The notes under the pieces: generated by a model
Seen by the model: only the letters and a program-made list of their open reading frames with translations
Database searches by the model: none
What the model was told of the DNA's origin: nothing
Made by a program: the position numbers and the translations under genes
Shown here: positions 16,109 through 27,212 of the stretch, in pieces
Layout: every line of letters starts with the position of its first letter
Position numbering within the stretch: position 1 is the stretch's first letter
Assembly (NCBI GenBank): GCA_963810915.1
Contig: CAWEPH010000006.1
Coordinates: 248,001-312,000 of the forward strand
DNA length: 64,000 nt
Source of the DNA: JAOUEA01 sp963810915
Lineage (GTDB): Bacteria > Actinomycetota > UBA4738 > HRBIN12
Direction: 5' to 3'

Positions 16109-17275
16109 ATGTCCCTGCACATCTCCGCGTTCCCAGCGGCCACCCGGCCGGTCCGGGTGTTGGTCGTCGATGACAACGAGGGGTTCCGTGAATCGCTCGT
16201 GATGCTGCTCGACACCGAGGAGCTGCACGTCGTCGGCCAGGGCAGCGACGGCGAGGAGGCGATGGGCCTCGTGGACGCCCTGTCCCCCGACGTGGTGCTC
16301 ATGGACGTGCGGATGCCCATGACGGACGGGATCGAGGCCACCCGTCGCATCAAGGCGCATTACCCCCACATCGGGATCGTCGCGCTCACGGGCTCGGAGG
16401 ATCAGCGGGCGGTGCGCGACATGCTCGTGGCGGGTGCAAGCGGCTACGTCCTGAAGGACTCCGACGGCGACGAGATCCTGAACGCCGTCCATCAGGCCGC
16501 GATGGGTGGCGGTGTGATCTCTCCGGAGGTCACCCCCACCGTGATCGACGAGCTCACGGAGGCCCTCGAACGCGAGCGGCGGCGCACCCGGCAGCTCGAG
16601 GTGGCCCAGGAGGCGCTCCTCGAGCGTTCGGCGCGCCGGCACGAGCTGGTCTCCCGTCTCGGGCACGAGCTCCGGACCCCGGTCACGGTCATCCTGGGCA
16701 TGGCGCAGACCTTGGCGAAGGGCACGGCGCCCCTAGAGGAACGACCGGTGATCCTGGAGACGCTCGTCGACCGAGCCGAGGCGCTCGCCCGGCTGGTGCA
16801 GCGCTTCGAGGCGGCCGTGGAGGCCGGCCTCACGGAGTGGGCCGACGTGTCCCAGGTGGCCCGCGAGGTGGCCGAGTCCTACGAGCGGGTGGAGGTCGAC
16901 GCCCCGCCGGGGCCCGCCATGGCGAGCCTCAACCGCACGGCGGCCAAGCGGATCCTCGAGGAGCTCGTCGAGAACGCCCTCGCCTTCTCGACGGCGTCGT
17001 CGAAGGTCACGATCGCCGTGAGCACGGACGGCGGCTCTCCCGAGGTGCGGGTCGTCGACCACGGCGGCGGCGTAGCGCCCGCGGTCCTCCCGCGCATCTT
17101 CGACCCCCTCGAGCAGGGCGAGGATCTGAACACCCGGACGCATCAGGGCGTCGGGCTCGGCCTCACGCTCGCGCGGATGTCGGCGCGGGCGATGGACGGC
17201 GACGTGGTGCTCGAATCGACCGGACCGCAGGGCTCAACGTTCCTGTGGGCCGTGTCCCAGCCTCCGCTCACTTGA
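16109..17275 (+). CDS. response regulator receiver fused to histidine kinase
   Basis: A 388-residue cytoplasmic signalling protein. Receiver domain (residues about 15-130): acidic pair in VVDDNEG, phospho-acceptor Asp 66 in VLMDVRMP, Lys 116. A coiled linker (about 150-175) leads to a histidine kinase core: H-box SRLGHELRTPVTV with His 186, N-box ELVENALAFS, G1 VVDHGGGVAP and G2 QGVGLGLTLARM. The order receiver-then-kinase is the reverse of the common hybrid kinases. There is no sensor or membrane domain, so input likely comes by phosphotransfer. It converges on rodA, overlapping its 3' end by 8 bases. Its partner is not in the window. Confidence 0.85.
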   Translation: MSLHISAFPAATRPVRVLVVDDNEGFRESLVMLLDTEELHVVGQGSDGEEAMGLVDALSPDVVLMDVRMPMTDGIEATRRIKAHYPHIGIVALTGSEDQRAVRDMLVAGASGYVLKDSDGDEILNAVHQAAMGGGVISPEVTPTVIDELTEALERERRRTRQLEVAQEALLERSARRHELVSRLGHELRTPVTVILGMAQTLAKGTAPLEERPVILETLVDRAEALARLVQRFEAAVEAGLTEWADVSQVAREVAESYERVEVDAPPGPAMASLNRTAAKRILEELVENALAFSTASSKVTIAVSTDGGSPEVRVVDHGGGVAPAVLPRIFDPLEQGEDLNTRTHQGVGLGLTLARMSARAMDGDVVLESTGPQGSTFLWAVSQPPLT

Positions 17276-18423
17276 AGCGGCGCATGTGCACGTTCAACAA
17301 GATCCCGATCGCGATGAAGTTCGCGAGCATCTGGGACCCTCCGTAGCTGACGAAGGGTAAGGGGATGCCCGTGATGGGCATGATCCCGATCACCATCCCC
17401 ACGTTCACGAACATCTGGATCGCGAACATCGACGCGATGCCCGAGGCCAGGTAGGTCCCGAACGGATCCTTGGACAGGTACGCGATGCGGATCGCGCGCC
17501 AGAGCAAGATCCCGTAGAGACCCAGGAACACCGCGGATCCCACGAAGCCGAACTCCTCGCCGGCGACGGTGAAGATGAAGTCGGTGTGCTGCTCGGGCAC
17601 GAAGTCGAGGTTCGTCTGGCTGCCGGAGCCGTACCCGCGGCCCATCATCCCGCCGGAACCCACCGCGATCTCGGCCTGGTTCCGGTTGTAGTTCGTGGTC
17701 CGGGTGTCGTGCGTCGGATCCAGGAACCCAGTGAGTCGGGCGAGCTGATAGTCCTTGATCACGCCCAGCTGAAAGGCCAGGAAGAGCGAGATGACGGCCG
17801 TGAGTCCGAGCGCCAGGAGGTGGCGCGGTCGCGTGCCCGGCCACCACCAGCATGCCGCCCAGGATCGCGACGAGCACGATCGTGGTCCCGATGTCGGGCT
17901 GCAGGAACACCAGCGCCATCGGCACGGCCGCGATCGCGCACACGCGCAGGACGTCGCGCAGGGTGGGGACGGGGGACTTCAACTCCGAGAGCACCGCCGC
18001 GAGCATGATGATGAGCCCGACCTTCACGAACTCCGAGGGCGTGATCTGGAACCCGCCGAGGGAGAACCAGCGCTGGGCGGCCGTCGTGTCCCCGAGCGGC
18101 GTCGACCCGATCCCGGGGATCCGCACGAGGATCAGCGTCACGATCATGCCGACGTAGATGAATCCCGCGTACACCTTCAGGAAGCGGTAGTCGAAGCTCG
18201 CCATCAGCAGCATCAGCACGACCCCGATGGCGGCCGTCACCATCTGCTTCTGGACGCGCGCGAACTGGCTCTCCCCCTCGCCGATCAGCGTGGTCTTCGT
18301 GGCCGAGTAGAGCAGGAAGAAGCCCGCCACCACGATCAGGGCCGTGACCAGGATCAGGATCAGGTCCAGGTGCCTGATCGGCCTGCGCTCCTCCGTTGCG
18401 ATGCGTCCCGCGACGAGATCCAT
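17268..18423 (-). CDS. rodA: SEDS glycosyltransferase RodA (one frameshift)
   Basis: A polytopic membrane peptidoglycan polymerase of the elongasome, about 384 residues. N-terminal helices begin at LDLILILVTALIVVAGFFLLY. The SEDS core includes FVKVGLIIMLAAVLSEL, VFLQPDIGTTIVLVAI and HTDFIFTVAGEEFGFVGS. The end is GIPLPFVSYGGSQMLANFIAIGIL, the SEDS hallmark. The frame breaks once near 17835. The start ATG shares a base with the mrdA stop (TGATG), so it is coupled to its cognate class B PBP. Confidence 0.92.
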
Positions 18424-20338
18424 CAGTCCTGCAACCCCCCGTTGACGTTGCCGCTGACGGTGAGTCCGAAGAGGTGCTCGTAGATGTGGCGCGCGATGGG
18501 AGCCGCGGTCTGCGATCCGTACCCGCCCTGCTCCACCATCACGACCACGGCGTACTTCGGGTTGCCCGCCGGCGCGAACGAGGCGAACCACGACGTGGAC
18601 TGGAACGGGGGCCGTTCGGCCGTGCCGGTCTTGCCCGCGATCGGATACGTGCTCAGCGGGAAGCCGGAGAACGCGCTGCTCGCCGTCCCGCCCGCGGGCA
18701 CCGTGGCGAGCGCCGATCGGATGTACTGGAGCTGGGCGTCGGTGTACGGGAGCTTCGTGTCGCAGTGCCCGCCCACCGTCTTCACGACGTCCCTGTGCGC
18801 GTCCACGATCTTGTCCACTACGTGCGGGCGACACAGGTGCCCGCCGTTCGCGATCGCGGAGTAGGCGGCGGCCATCTGCAGCGGGGTCACGAGGGTGTCG
18901 CCCGAGCCGATCGAGAGCAGGATGTCCCCGCCCGGGATCCATCCGTCGGGGTACACGTCGGGGTTGTCCGCGGCGAACTGCGCGTCGGGGATCACGCCGC
19001 TCTCCTCCGTCGGCAGGTCGACCCCGGTGGGCTTGTCGAAGCCCCACTGCCGGAGATCGCGCTGGAACGGCTCGTTGTTGGTGCCGAACGAGTTCTCCCG
19101 CCACCGTGCCCAGAAGTCGTAGCCGAAGGGTAGAAGACCGTGTCGCACGAGATCTCGAGCGCGTGCGCGATCGACATCGAGCGCGAGGTCGACCGGCGAC
19201 CAGTTCGTGAAGACCGCCCCGGACGTGTCGCCGGGCGCTCGTCCACTCGGACGGGCACGCGTAGTAACTGCTGAGGCTGGCCACGCCCTCCTTGACCGCC
19301 GTGAGCGCGACGATGGGCTTGAAGATGGACCCCGGCTTGTAGGTCAGCCCGATCGTCCGGTTGATCGACGGCGCCTGGGCGCTCTTGAAGAGGTAACGGG
19401 ACTCATCCGGCGTGAGGCCCTTCACGAACCAGCTCGGGTCGTAGGTGGGCCACGACGCCATCGCGACGACGCCGCCCGTCTGCACGTCCATCACGACCGC
19501 GGCGCCCGGCCGGCGCCTGGAGGTATAGGCCCTTGCCTCCCGCCTCGTCCACCTGGTTCCGCGCGTTCTCGAGGCCGCGGACGAGCTCGTCCTCGACGTC
19601 CTTCTGCACCTTGGAGTCGATCGTGAGGTCGAGCGTGTCGCCCGGCGTGGGGGGGATCGCGCCGAGGGCGCGGATGGTGTCGCCGTTGGCGTTCACGATG
19701 AACTTCTGCTCGCCGTTCGTGCCCCGCAGGTACTTCTCGTACTGCAGCTCGAGGCCGGCCCGCCCGACCAGGTCGCTCTGCCCGTAGCCCTTGTACTGCG
19801 GGCTGTCGAGCTGTTCCTTCTGGATCTGCCCGAGGTACCCGAGCACGTGGGCCGCCTCCGAGCCCAGCGGGTAGTCGCGCACGTAGGCCGTGGCGACCTG
19901 CGACCCCGGGGAACTCGCTCTGCCGTTCGGAGATGTAGTCGTACGACGGTCTGCTTCACGAACTCCGCCACCGGCTTGGGCTGGAAGGGGTAGTAGCGAG
20001 GATCGTTGATGCGGGCCCGGAGCTCGGACACGGGGATCTTCAGCAGCTCGGAGAGCTGCTTCAGGACGGCGTCCGTGCGGCCGCTCGCCTCGAGGGTCTG
20101 CAGGTCCACGCGCACCTCGAGGCTGAGGCGGTTCGTCACCAGGGTCTTGTCGTCGGCGGATGCGGATGTCGCCGCGCAAGGCGTCGGTCTCGACGATGCG
20201 GGTGCGGTTGTTGTCGGCCTCCACCTGGAACTGCTCGGTGGCGAGCACCTGGAGGAACCACAGTCGCGTGCCGAGGGCGGCGAACATCACCGCCACCAGC
20301 AAGGCGAGCACCTTCAGACGCGACGAAGACTTCTCCAT
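18423..20338 (-). CDS. mrdA: class B penicillin-binding protein 2 (several frameshifts)
   Basis: A peptidoglycan transpeptidase with one N-terminal membrane helix (VLALLVAVMFAALGTRLWFL) and a periplasmic dimerisation region. The transpeptidase domain has the SxxK serine in YKPGSIFKPI, the SxN-equivalent in EISCDTVFY and AGKTGTAE. All the pieces are present and collinear across about 1.9 kb. They lie in different frames, breaking near 19920, 20150, 19510, 19230 and 19150. Such scattered single-base shifts in an essential gene suggest sequence error. It is translated between mreD and rodA as part of the elongasome operon. Confidence 0.88.
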
Positions 20339-20340
20339 AC

Positions 20341-20850
20341 CTAGTAGCGCACCACTCTCTTGGGCCGGGATCCTTCGAGCATTCGTCGCAGGAGGGGGTA
20401 GAAGATGGGAGTGAGGATCGCCCCGTAGAGGGCGGTGAGCAGGCAGACCTTCACCGCGTAGCCGAGCGGCTCGTCGTACTGGCCCAGCAACGTGGCCATG
20501 ACCTGCCAGAACGCGGTGCCGATGAAGGTCCCCGCCGCCACCAGCGCCGTGGGCAGGAGCGGGGACGGGCTCACGATGTACTGCCGTGCGAGACCCATCG
20601 CGTAGCCCAGGAGCGTGAGCGTGAGGGCCGTGATGCCCTTGGGCGTGTTCAGGAGGAAGTCCTGCGCCATCCCGCCCACGAATCCCACGACGGCGCCCTC
20701 GCGCGGCCCCTCCAGGATGGCGACGATGATCGTGACGAGGTACATCAGCTCGGGCTTGACGCCCAGCAGCTTCATCTGCGCGAAGACGGTCGACTGCAGC
20801 AGGAGCGCGGTAACGATCACCACCGCGAGGGACAGGACCCGGCGCGTCAC
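20341..20850 (-). CDS. mreD: rod shape-determining protein MreD
   Basis: A 169-residue integral membrane protein with about five hydrophobic helices, from LSLAVVIVTALLLQSTVFA to YGAILTPIFYPLLRRM. Length and composition are typical of MreD, which links MreC to the RodA-PBP2 machinery. GTG at 20850 overlaps the mreC stop (GTGA). Only two bases separate its stop from the mrdA start. Confidence 0.92.
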   Translation of the reverse strand: MTRRVLSLAVVIVTALLLQSTVFAQMKLLGVKPELMYLVTIIVAILEGPREGAVVGFVGGMAQDFLLNTPKGITALTLTLLGYAMGLARQYIVSPSPLLPTALVAAGTFIGTAFWQVMATLLGQYDEPLGYAVKVCLLTALYGAILTPIFYPLLRRMLEGSRPKRVVRY

Positions 20851-21707
20851 GAGCAGCTCGTCCTGGCCTGGAGCACCAGCACGAACTCCAGCGTCGAGAA
20901 GTCCGCTGCGGGTCGCACGCTCACCGATTCCTCGATCGCGTTCGAGACCGGGACGGTGTGCGACACCTGACCGATCAGGATGCCGGGCGGGTAGAGGCCG
21001 GGCTGGTCCGCCACGCAGTAACCCTGGGTGAACACGGATTCGTTGCCGCTCACGGGCGTCCCGAGATCCACGAGGCCCATCCTCATGTCCTCGTCCCCTT
21101 GGCCCTGGAGGTTGCCGGTCGCGTGCGAGTCGCTGAGGACCCCGGCCACCGAGAAGGTCCGGTCGATCATCAACTGCACCATCGAGGCGTTGGTGGAGAC
21201 CTGCGCGACGCGGCCGACGAGCATCGCGCCGTCCTGGTCCCCCGTGACGACGGGCATGTTCTCCGTGATGCCGTCAGCCGACCCCTTGTCGATCGTGACC
21301 GTCCACTCGAAGTTGGAAACGCCGCTGCCCGTTACGACGGCCGGGATCGCCTGCGGGTCGAGCGTGGTCCTGAGCGCGAGGAGGTCCGTCAGCTTCGTGT
21401 ACAGCTCCCCTTGGTACGCGTTCACCTGGCCCGCGGCGCGCAGATCGCGGTTCTCGCGCTCGAGGTCCCGGTTGCGTTGGGCGAGCGAGGGCAGGTGGGC
21501 GAGGCCGGAGAAGAAGTTGCCGACGGGGCGCGTCACGGTGTCGACGGCCCGCTGCATGGGGACGATCACCGTGAGCGCGGTGCGTCCCATGCCGGCGAGC
21601 GGCCCGTTCTGCCCGCCGCGGTAGTCGAGCGTGATGACCGCCAAAGAGATCGCGACGAGGGTCACGACGAGCAGCCGCGCGCTGCGGGGACGAGGACGGA
21701 CGGCCAC
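20847..21707 (-). CDS. mreC: rod shape-determining protein MreC
   Basis: A 286-residue membrane-anchored protein: basic N-terminus, one helix (about residues 11-30), a coiled-coil (LAQRNRDLERENRDLRAAG, about 74-92) and an extracytoplasmic beta-barrel pair, for example VTIDKGSADGITENMPVV. It scaffolds the elongasome outside the membrane. The start is GTG 21707, eight bases after the mreB stop. Confidence 0.94.
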   Translation of the reverse strand: MAVRPRPRSARLLVVTLVAISLAVITLDYRGGQNGPLAGMGRTALTVIVPMQRAVDTVTRPVGNFFSGLAHLPSLAQRNRDLERENRDLRAAGQVNAYQGELYTKLTDLLALRTTLDPQAIPAVVTGSGVSNFEWTVTIDKGSADGITENMPVVTGDQDGAMLVGRVAQVSTNASMVQLMIDRTFSVAGVLSDSHATGNLQGQGDEDMRMGLVDLGTPVSGNESVFTQGYCVADQPGLYPPGILIGQVSHTVPVSNAIEESVSVRPAADFSTLEFVLVLQARTSCS

Positions 21708-21714
21708 GGTGCGG

Positions 21715-22815
21715 TTACCGCCGGGACGGCGTCACCAGGACTCGCTGCAGGACCTCGAACTCTTCGAGGCACTTGCCCGAACCGAGCACGACGGCCTGCA
21801 GGGGGGCGTCGGCGATGCGAACCGGCATACCGGTCTCGTGACGCAGACGTTTGTCGAGGCCCCGCAGCAACGCGCCACCGCCCGTGAGCACGATCCCTCG
21901 ATCCATGATGTCGGCGGACAGCTCGGGGGGCGTCCGGTCCAGCGTGGTCTTGATGGCATCGATGATGGCGTTGACCGGCTCCTCGATCGCGCGACGGATC
22001 TCCTCCGCCGTGATCGTGATGGTCTTGGGGAGTCCGCTCACGAGGTCGCGGCCCTTGATCTCGGCCACGAGCTCCTCCGGCATGGGGAAGACGCTCGCGA
22101 TCGCGAGCTTGATGGCCTCCGAGGTGCGCTCGCCCAACAGGAGCGAGTACTCCTTCTTGACGTGCTGGATGATGGCCTCGTCGAGCTCGTCGCCACCGAT
22201 GCGGATGGAGGTGCTGGTGACGATGCCCCCCAGCGAGATGACGGCCACCTCCGTCGTGCCGCCGCCGATGTCGACCACCATGTTGCCGGTGGGCTCATGG
22301 ATGGGGAGACCGGCGCCGATGGCCGCCGCCATCGGCTCCTCGATGATGTAGGCGCGGCGCGACCCCGCCGCGATCGTCGCTTCCTCGACCGCGCGCTGCT
22401 CCACCCCGGTGATCCCGAAGGGCACGCAGATGACCACGCGCGGCTTGGCGAGGAGGCGACGCTTGTGCACCTTCTGGATGAAGTACCGGAGCATCTTCTC
22501 GGTCACGTCGAAGTCGGCGATCACGCCGTCCTTGAGCGGGCGCACCGCCTGGATGTGGGAGGGCGTGCGGCCGATCATGCGCTTGGCCTCGGCGCCCACG
22601 GCAAGGATGGCTCCGGTAAGGGTGTTGATCGCAACGACGCTCGGCTCGTTCAACACGACACCGCGACCACGCACGTACACCAGCGTGTTCGCGGTCCCGA
22701 GGTCGACGGCCATGTCGCGACCAAGGAACCCCAATACCCCTTCCGTCCCCTGGGTGCGGGGCGTAGGGGAAGAAGAACGCTGAACCCTCTCGGCCATGAT
22801 GGATCCGGGGTTCAT
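21715..22815 (-). CDS. mreB: rod shape-determining protein MreB
   Basis: An actin-like ATPase of 366 residues that positions wall synthesis. Phosphate 1 motif AVDLGTANTLVYVRG, phosphate 2 VVDIGGGTTEVAVISLGG and the adenosine motif VLTGGGALLRGLD are all intact. The N-terminus is about 30 residues longer than in most MreB proteins, and a second ATG at 22797 is equally possible. It heads the mreBCD-mrdA-rodA transcript, divergent from the fab operon. Rod or elongated cell shape is implied. Confidence 0.95.
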   Translation of the reverse strand: MNPGSIMAERVQRSSSPTPRTQGTEGVLGFLGRDMAVDLGTANTLVYVRGRGVVLNEPSVVAINTLTGAILAVGAEAKRMIGRTPSHIQAVRPLKDGVIADFDVTEKMLRYFIQKVHKRRLLAKPRVVICVPFGITGVEQRAVEEATIAAGSRRAYIIEEPMAAAIGAGLPIHEPTGNMVVDIGGGTTEVAVISLGGIVTSTSIRIGGDELDEAIIQHVKKEYSLLLGERTSEAIKLAIASVFPMPEELVAEIKGRDLVSGLPKTITITAEEIRRAIEEPVNAIIDAIKTTLDRTPPELSADIMDRGIVLTGGGALLRGLDKRLRHETGMPVRIADAPLQAVVLGSGKCLEEFEVLQRVLVTPSRR

Positions 22816-22925
22816 TCAACAGGAGCACCGGGAGGGTGGCAACCTGGGGAGGTCGATACCACGGGCCCGTCACAACCGCCATGCCCTCCGGTACCGTGGG
22901 TCGGATCGAAGGAAGGGGTCGTGCG

Positions 22926-23839
22926 GTGACGTTCGCGGTGGTGTTCCCCGGGCAGGGCTCGCAGTTCGCCGGGATGGCCGATGTCTGGACGACGCATCCG
23001 GCCGGGATGGCTGTGCTGGAAGAGGCCTCGGAGGCGATGGGTCGCGACGTGGTGAGCGGGCTGTCACGACGAGGACGGCCCTCGCCACCACCGAGTTCGT
23101 CCAGCCCGCTCTCTTGGCATGCGACGTGGCGGCGTTCCGCGTCCTCGAGGCCGTCGGGTTGGAGTTCGTGGGGGCGGCGGGACACTCGCTCGGTGAGTTC
23201 GCCGCGCTGGTCGCGGCCGACGCCGTCTCCCTGCCGGAGGCTCTCGGCGTCGTGGTGGTGCGAGGCGAGGCCATGCAGCGCGCCGGCGAGGAGCGCCCGG
23301 GCACGATGACGGCCCTGATCGGCATGGGAACGCAGGATGCCGAAGGCCTGTGCGACGAGGCCCGCGGCGACGACGTCTTGATCGTGGCCAACCAGAACTC
23401 GCCCTCCCAGGTCGTGATCAGCGGCAGCATCGCCGCGATCGAGCGCGCCGAGGCCCTGTGCAAGGAGCGGAAGATCCGCGCGATCCGGCTGAACGTCGCG
23501 GGGGCGTTCCACTCCCCCTTGATGGAGCCCGCGGTCGAACCCATCGTCGAGGAACTCCGACGGGTGGGGATCCGGACCCCGCGGTTCCCCATCGCCGAGA
23601 ACGTGACCGGAACGCTCGTGAGCGACGCGCAGGAGCTCCGGGAGCTGCTCGGGCGCCACGTGGTCTCCCCGGTGCGCTGGGAGTCGTGCGCACGGTCGCT
23701 GCAGGCGGCCGGCGCCGCCATGTTCCTCGAGGCCGGGCCCGGCGACGTGCTCACCAAGATGGCCAAACGCGTGGTGCCGGGCGCCACGGCGGTCGCCGTC
23801 AGCTCCCCCGCCGTGGCCGTCGAGGTGGCCGCCCGCTGA
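22926..23839 (+). CDS. fabD: malonyl-CoA:ACP transacylase (one frameshift)
   Basis: Transfers malonyl from CoA to ACP for fatty-acid elongation. It starts VTFAVVFPGQGSQFAGMADV (GTG 22926, with GAAGGGG upstream). The nucleophile elbow AGHSLGEFAALVAADA carries the catalytic Ser, and GAFHSPLM the catalytic His. The frame breaks once near 23060, between EAMGRDVVSG and the following ATTEFVQPALLACDVAA, which continues to the end without further breaks. It is first in fabD-fabH-fabG-acpP-fabF. Confidence 0.92.
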
Positions 23840-23887
23840 GACGAGGGAAGGTCGCGGGCCCTCTCCGGGTCCGTTATCCTCGGCCCC

Positions 23888-24889
23888 GTGACCCGCTACG
23901 CGACCATCACCGGCGTGGGCTCCTACCTCCCGCCGCGTCTCGTGCCGAACTCGTGGTTCGAGTCCATCGTCGACACGAACGACGAGTGGATCCGCGACCG
24001 CACCGGGATCGAGGCACGCCATTTCGCCGACGAGGGCATGAGCACCTCCGACCTCGCGCTCGAGGCCTCGCGCAAGGCCCTCGAAGCCGCGCGGGTCGAG
24101 CCGCAGCGGATCGACATGATCCTGGTCGCCACGATCACCGGCGACACCGTCTTCCCGGCCACGGCGGTCTGGCTGCAGGAGAAGCTGGGCGTGCAGTGTC
24201 CCTCGTTCGACCTGAACGCGGCGTGCGCAGGCTTCTCCTACGGACTGTCCACCGCCAACGCGTTCATCACGAGCGGGATGGCCGAGACGATCCTGGTGGT
24301 TGGGGCCGAGATCTTCAGCCGCATCATCGACTACACGGACCGGGGCACCTGCGTGCTCTTCGGCGACGGCGCCGGCGCGGCGGTCGTGCAGGCGTCGGAG
24401 GCGCCGGGCTTCGAGGGGGCGGTTCTCGGTGCCGACGGCAGCGCGGCCGAGATCCTGTGGATGCCCGCCGGGGGCACCCGCACGCCGCCGTCGCACGAGA
24501 CGGTGGACGCCAACGACCACACGGTGCGCATGCCCAACGGCCGGGAGGTCTTCAAGCGCGCGGTCACCGAGATGGCCTCGGCCTGCCGCGAGCTCCTGGA
24601 GAAGTCGGGCCTCACGATCGAAGACGTCGACGTGTTGATCCCCCACCAGGCCAACGCCCGGATCATGTCGTCCGTCGTGGACCGGCTGGGGATCGATCCC
24701 GCGAAGGCGATCGTGGACGTGGCGGAGGTGGGCAACACGTCGGCTGCCTCGATCCCGATCGCGCTGGACCACGCGTGGCGCTCGGGGCGGATCCGTCAGG
24801 GCGACCTGGTGCTGTTCACCTCGTTCGGCGCAGGCCTCACCTGGGGGGCCACGTTGGTGCGCTGGACCATGACCGGACCATCGGCGTGA
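23888..24889 (+). CDS. fabH: beta-ketoacyl-ACP synthase III
   Basis: A 333-residue initiating condensing enzyme. The Cys-His-Asn triad is visible in DLNAACAGFSYGL, LIPHQANARI and EVGNTSAASIP. Start ATG/GTG at 23888 gives a normal length. The stop overlaps the fabG start (GTGA). Actinobacterial FabH often accepts branched primers; specificity is not readable here. Confidence 0.95.
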   Translation: MTRYATITGVGSYLPPRLVPNSWFESIVDTNDEWIRDRTGIEARHFADEGMSTSDLALEASRKALEAARVEPQRIDMILVATITGDTVFPATAVWLQEKLGVQCPSFDLNAACAGFSYGLSTANAFITSGMAETILVVGAEIFSRIIDYTDRGTCVLFGDGAGAAVVQASEAPGFEGAVLGADGSAAEILWMPAGGTRTPPSHETVDANDHTVRMPNGREVFKRAVTEMASACRELLEKSGLTIEDVDVLIPHQANARIMSSVVDRLGIDPAKAIVDVAEVGNTSAASIPIALDHAWRSGRIRQGDLVLFTSFGAGLTWGATLVRWTMTGPSA

Positions 24890-25623
24890 ACCGCGTCGCC
24901 GTGGTGACGGGCGCTTCGCGCGGGATCGGTCGCGCGTGCGCGATCGGACTCGCCGAGGCCGGCTGGACCGTCGCGGTCGGCTATCGCAGCGACGAGGCGG
25001 CCGCCAAGGAGGTGCTGGACGCGCTGGAGGCGACCGGGACCCCTGGACTCACCGTCTACCTCGACACCACCGACGAGGCCAGCGTCGCCGAGGGGTTCCG
25101 CCGCGTGAGCGAGGAGGCGGGTGGCAACGTCACCGGGCTCGTGAACAACGCGGGGTTCAGCCAGGACGGGCTGCTGCTGAAGTACAAGATGGACACCTAC
25201 GACCGGGTCATGAACACCAACGTCAAGGGCGCGTTCCTGTGTGCTCAGGCCGCGATGCGCGGGATGCTCCGCGAGAAGTGGGGGCGCATCGTGAACATGT
25301 CGAGCGCCGTGGCGATCCGCGGGAACGCGGGACAGACGGTGTACGCCGCGTCCAAGACGGCGGTGCTCGGACTCACGAAGTCGCTCGCCCGCGAGGTGGG
25401 CGCCAAGGGCATCACGGTGAACGCGCTCTGCCCGGGCCTCGTGGACACGGAGATGACGTCGCACCTCGACGACCGCGCCCGCGCGTACTACCTCGACCAA
25501 ACGCCCGCGGGCCGCACGGCCACGCTGGAGGAGGTGGCCGCCGTGGTGCGGTTCCTGATGTCGGAGGAGGCCTCGTACGTGAACGGTGCGGTCATCCCCG
25601 TGGACGGAGGGTTGACGGCGTAG
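24886..25623 (+). CDS. fabG: 3-oxoacyl-ACP reductase
   Basis: A 245-residue NADPH-dependent short-chain dehydrogenase. Cofactor motif VVTGASRGIGRA is at the N-terminus. GLVNNAGFSQDGLL follows. The catalytic Ser is in VNMSSAVAIRGN and YAASK supplies Tyr and Lys. The end VNGAVIPVDGGL is typical of FabG. GTG at 24886 overlaps the fabH stop. It performs the first reduction of each elongation cycle. Confidence 0.94.
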   Translation: MNRVAVVTGASRGIGRACAIGLAEAGWTVAVGYRSDEAAAKEVLDALEATGTPGLTVYLDTTDEASVAEGFRRVSEEAGGNVTGLVNNAGFSQDGLLLKYKMDTYDRVMNTNVKGAFLCAQAAMRGMLREKWGRIVNMSSAVAIRGNAGQTVYAASKTAVLGLTKSLAREVGAKGITVNALCPGLVDTEMTSHLDDRARAYYLDQTPAGRTATLEEVAAVVRFLMSEEASYVNGAVIPVDGGLTA

Positions 25624-25687
25624 TCGGGAAGGAGCTCCGCCCACTAGCCTGTGGCGGACCGAAGGAGCAACAGGAGGACGAACGACG

Positions 25688-25936
25688 ATGACGGATCGTG
25701 CCGAGATCGAGACGCGCGTGCGGAAGGTGCTGGCGGAGCAGCTGGCCGTGGACGAGGCCCAGGTGGTCCCGGACGCGCGCTTCGCGGAGGACCTGAACGC
25801 CGACTCGCTCGACCTGGTGGAGGCGGTGCTCGCGCTCGAAGAGGAGTGGGACATCGAGATCCCCGAGGACGAGATGGAGTCCGTGAAGACGGTCGGCCAG
25901 GCCGTCGATCTGGTGGCAAGCAAGCTCGGCTCCTGA
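25688..25936 (+). CDS. acpP: acyl carrier protein
   Basis: An 82-residue acidic protein. DLNADSLDLVE carries Ser 40, the phosphopantetheine attachment site. The sequence EEEWDIEIPEDEMESVKTVG is classic ACP. It lies between fabG and fabF, with GGAGG upstream of the ATG. Confidence 0.96.
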   Translation: MTDRAEIETRVRKVLAEQLAVDEAQVVPDARFAEDLNADSLDLVEAVLALEEEWDIEIPEDEMESVKTVGQAVDLVASKLGS

Positions 25937-25977
25937 GCCGGGACCCGAACCCCCTGGCCCCGCGCCGAAGGGAACCC

Positions 25978-27211
<1,234 letters not shown>

Positions 27212-27212
27212 G

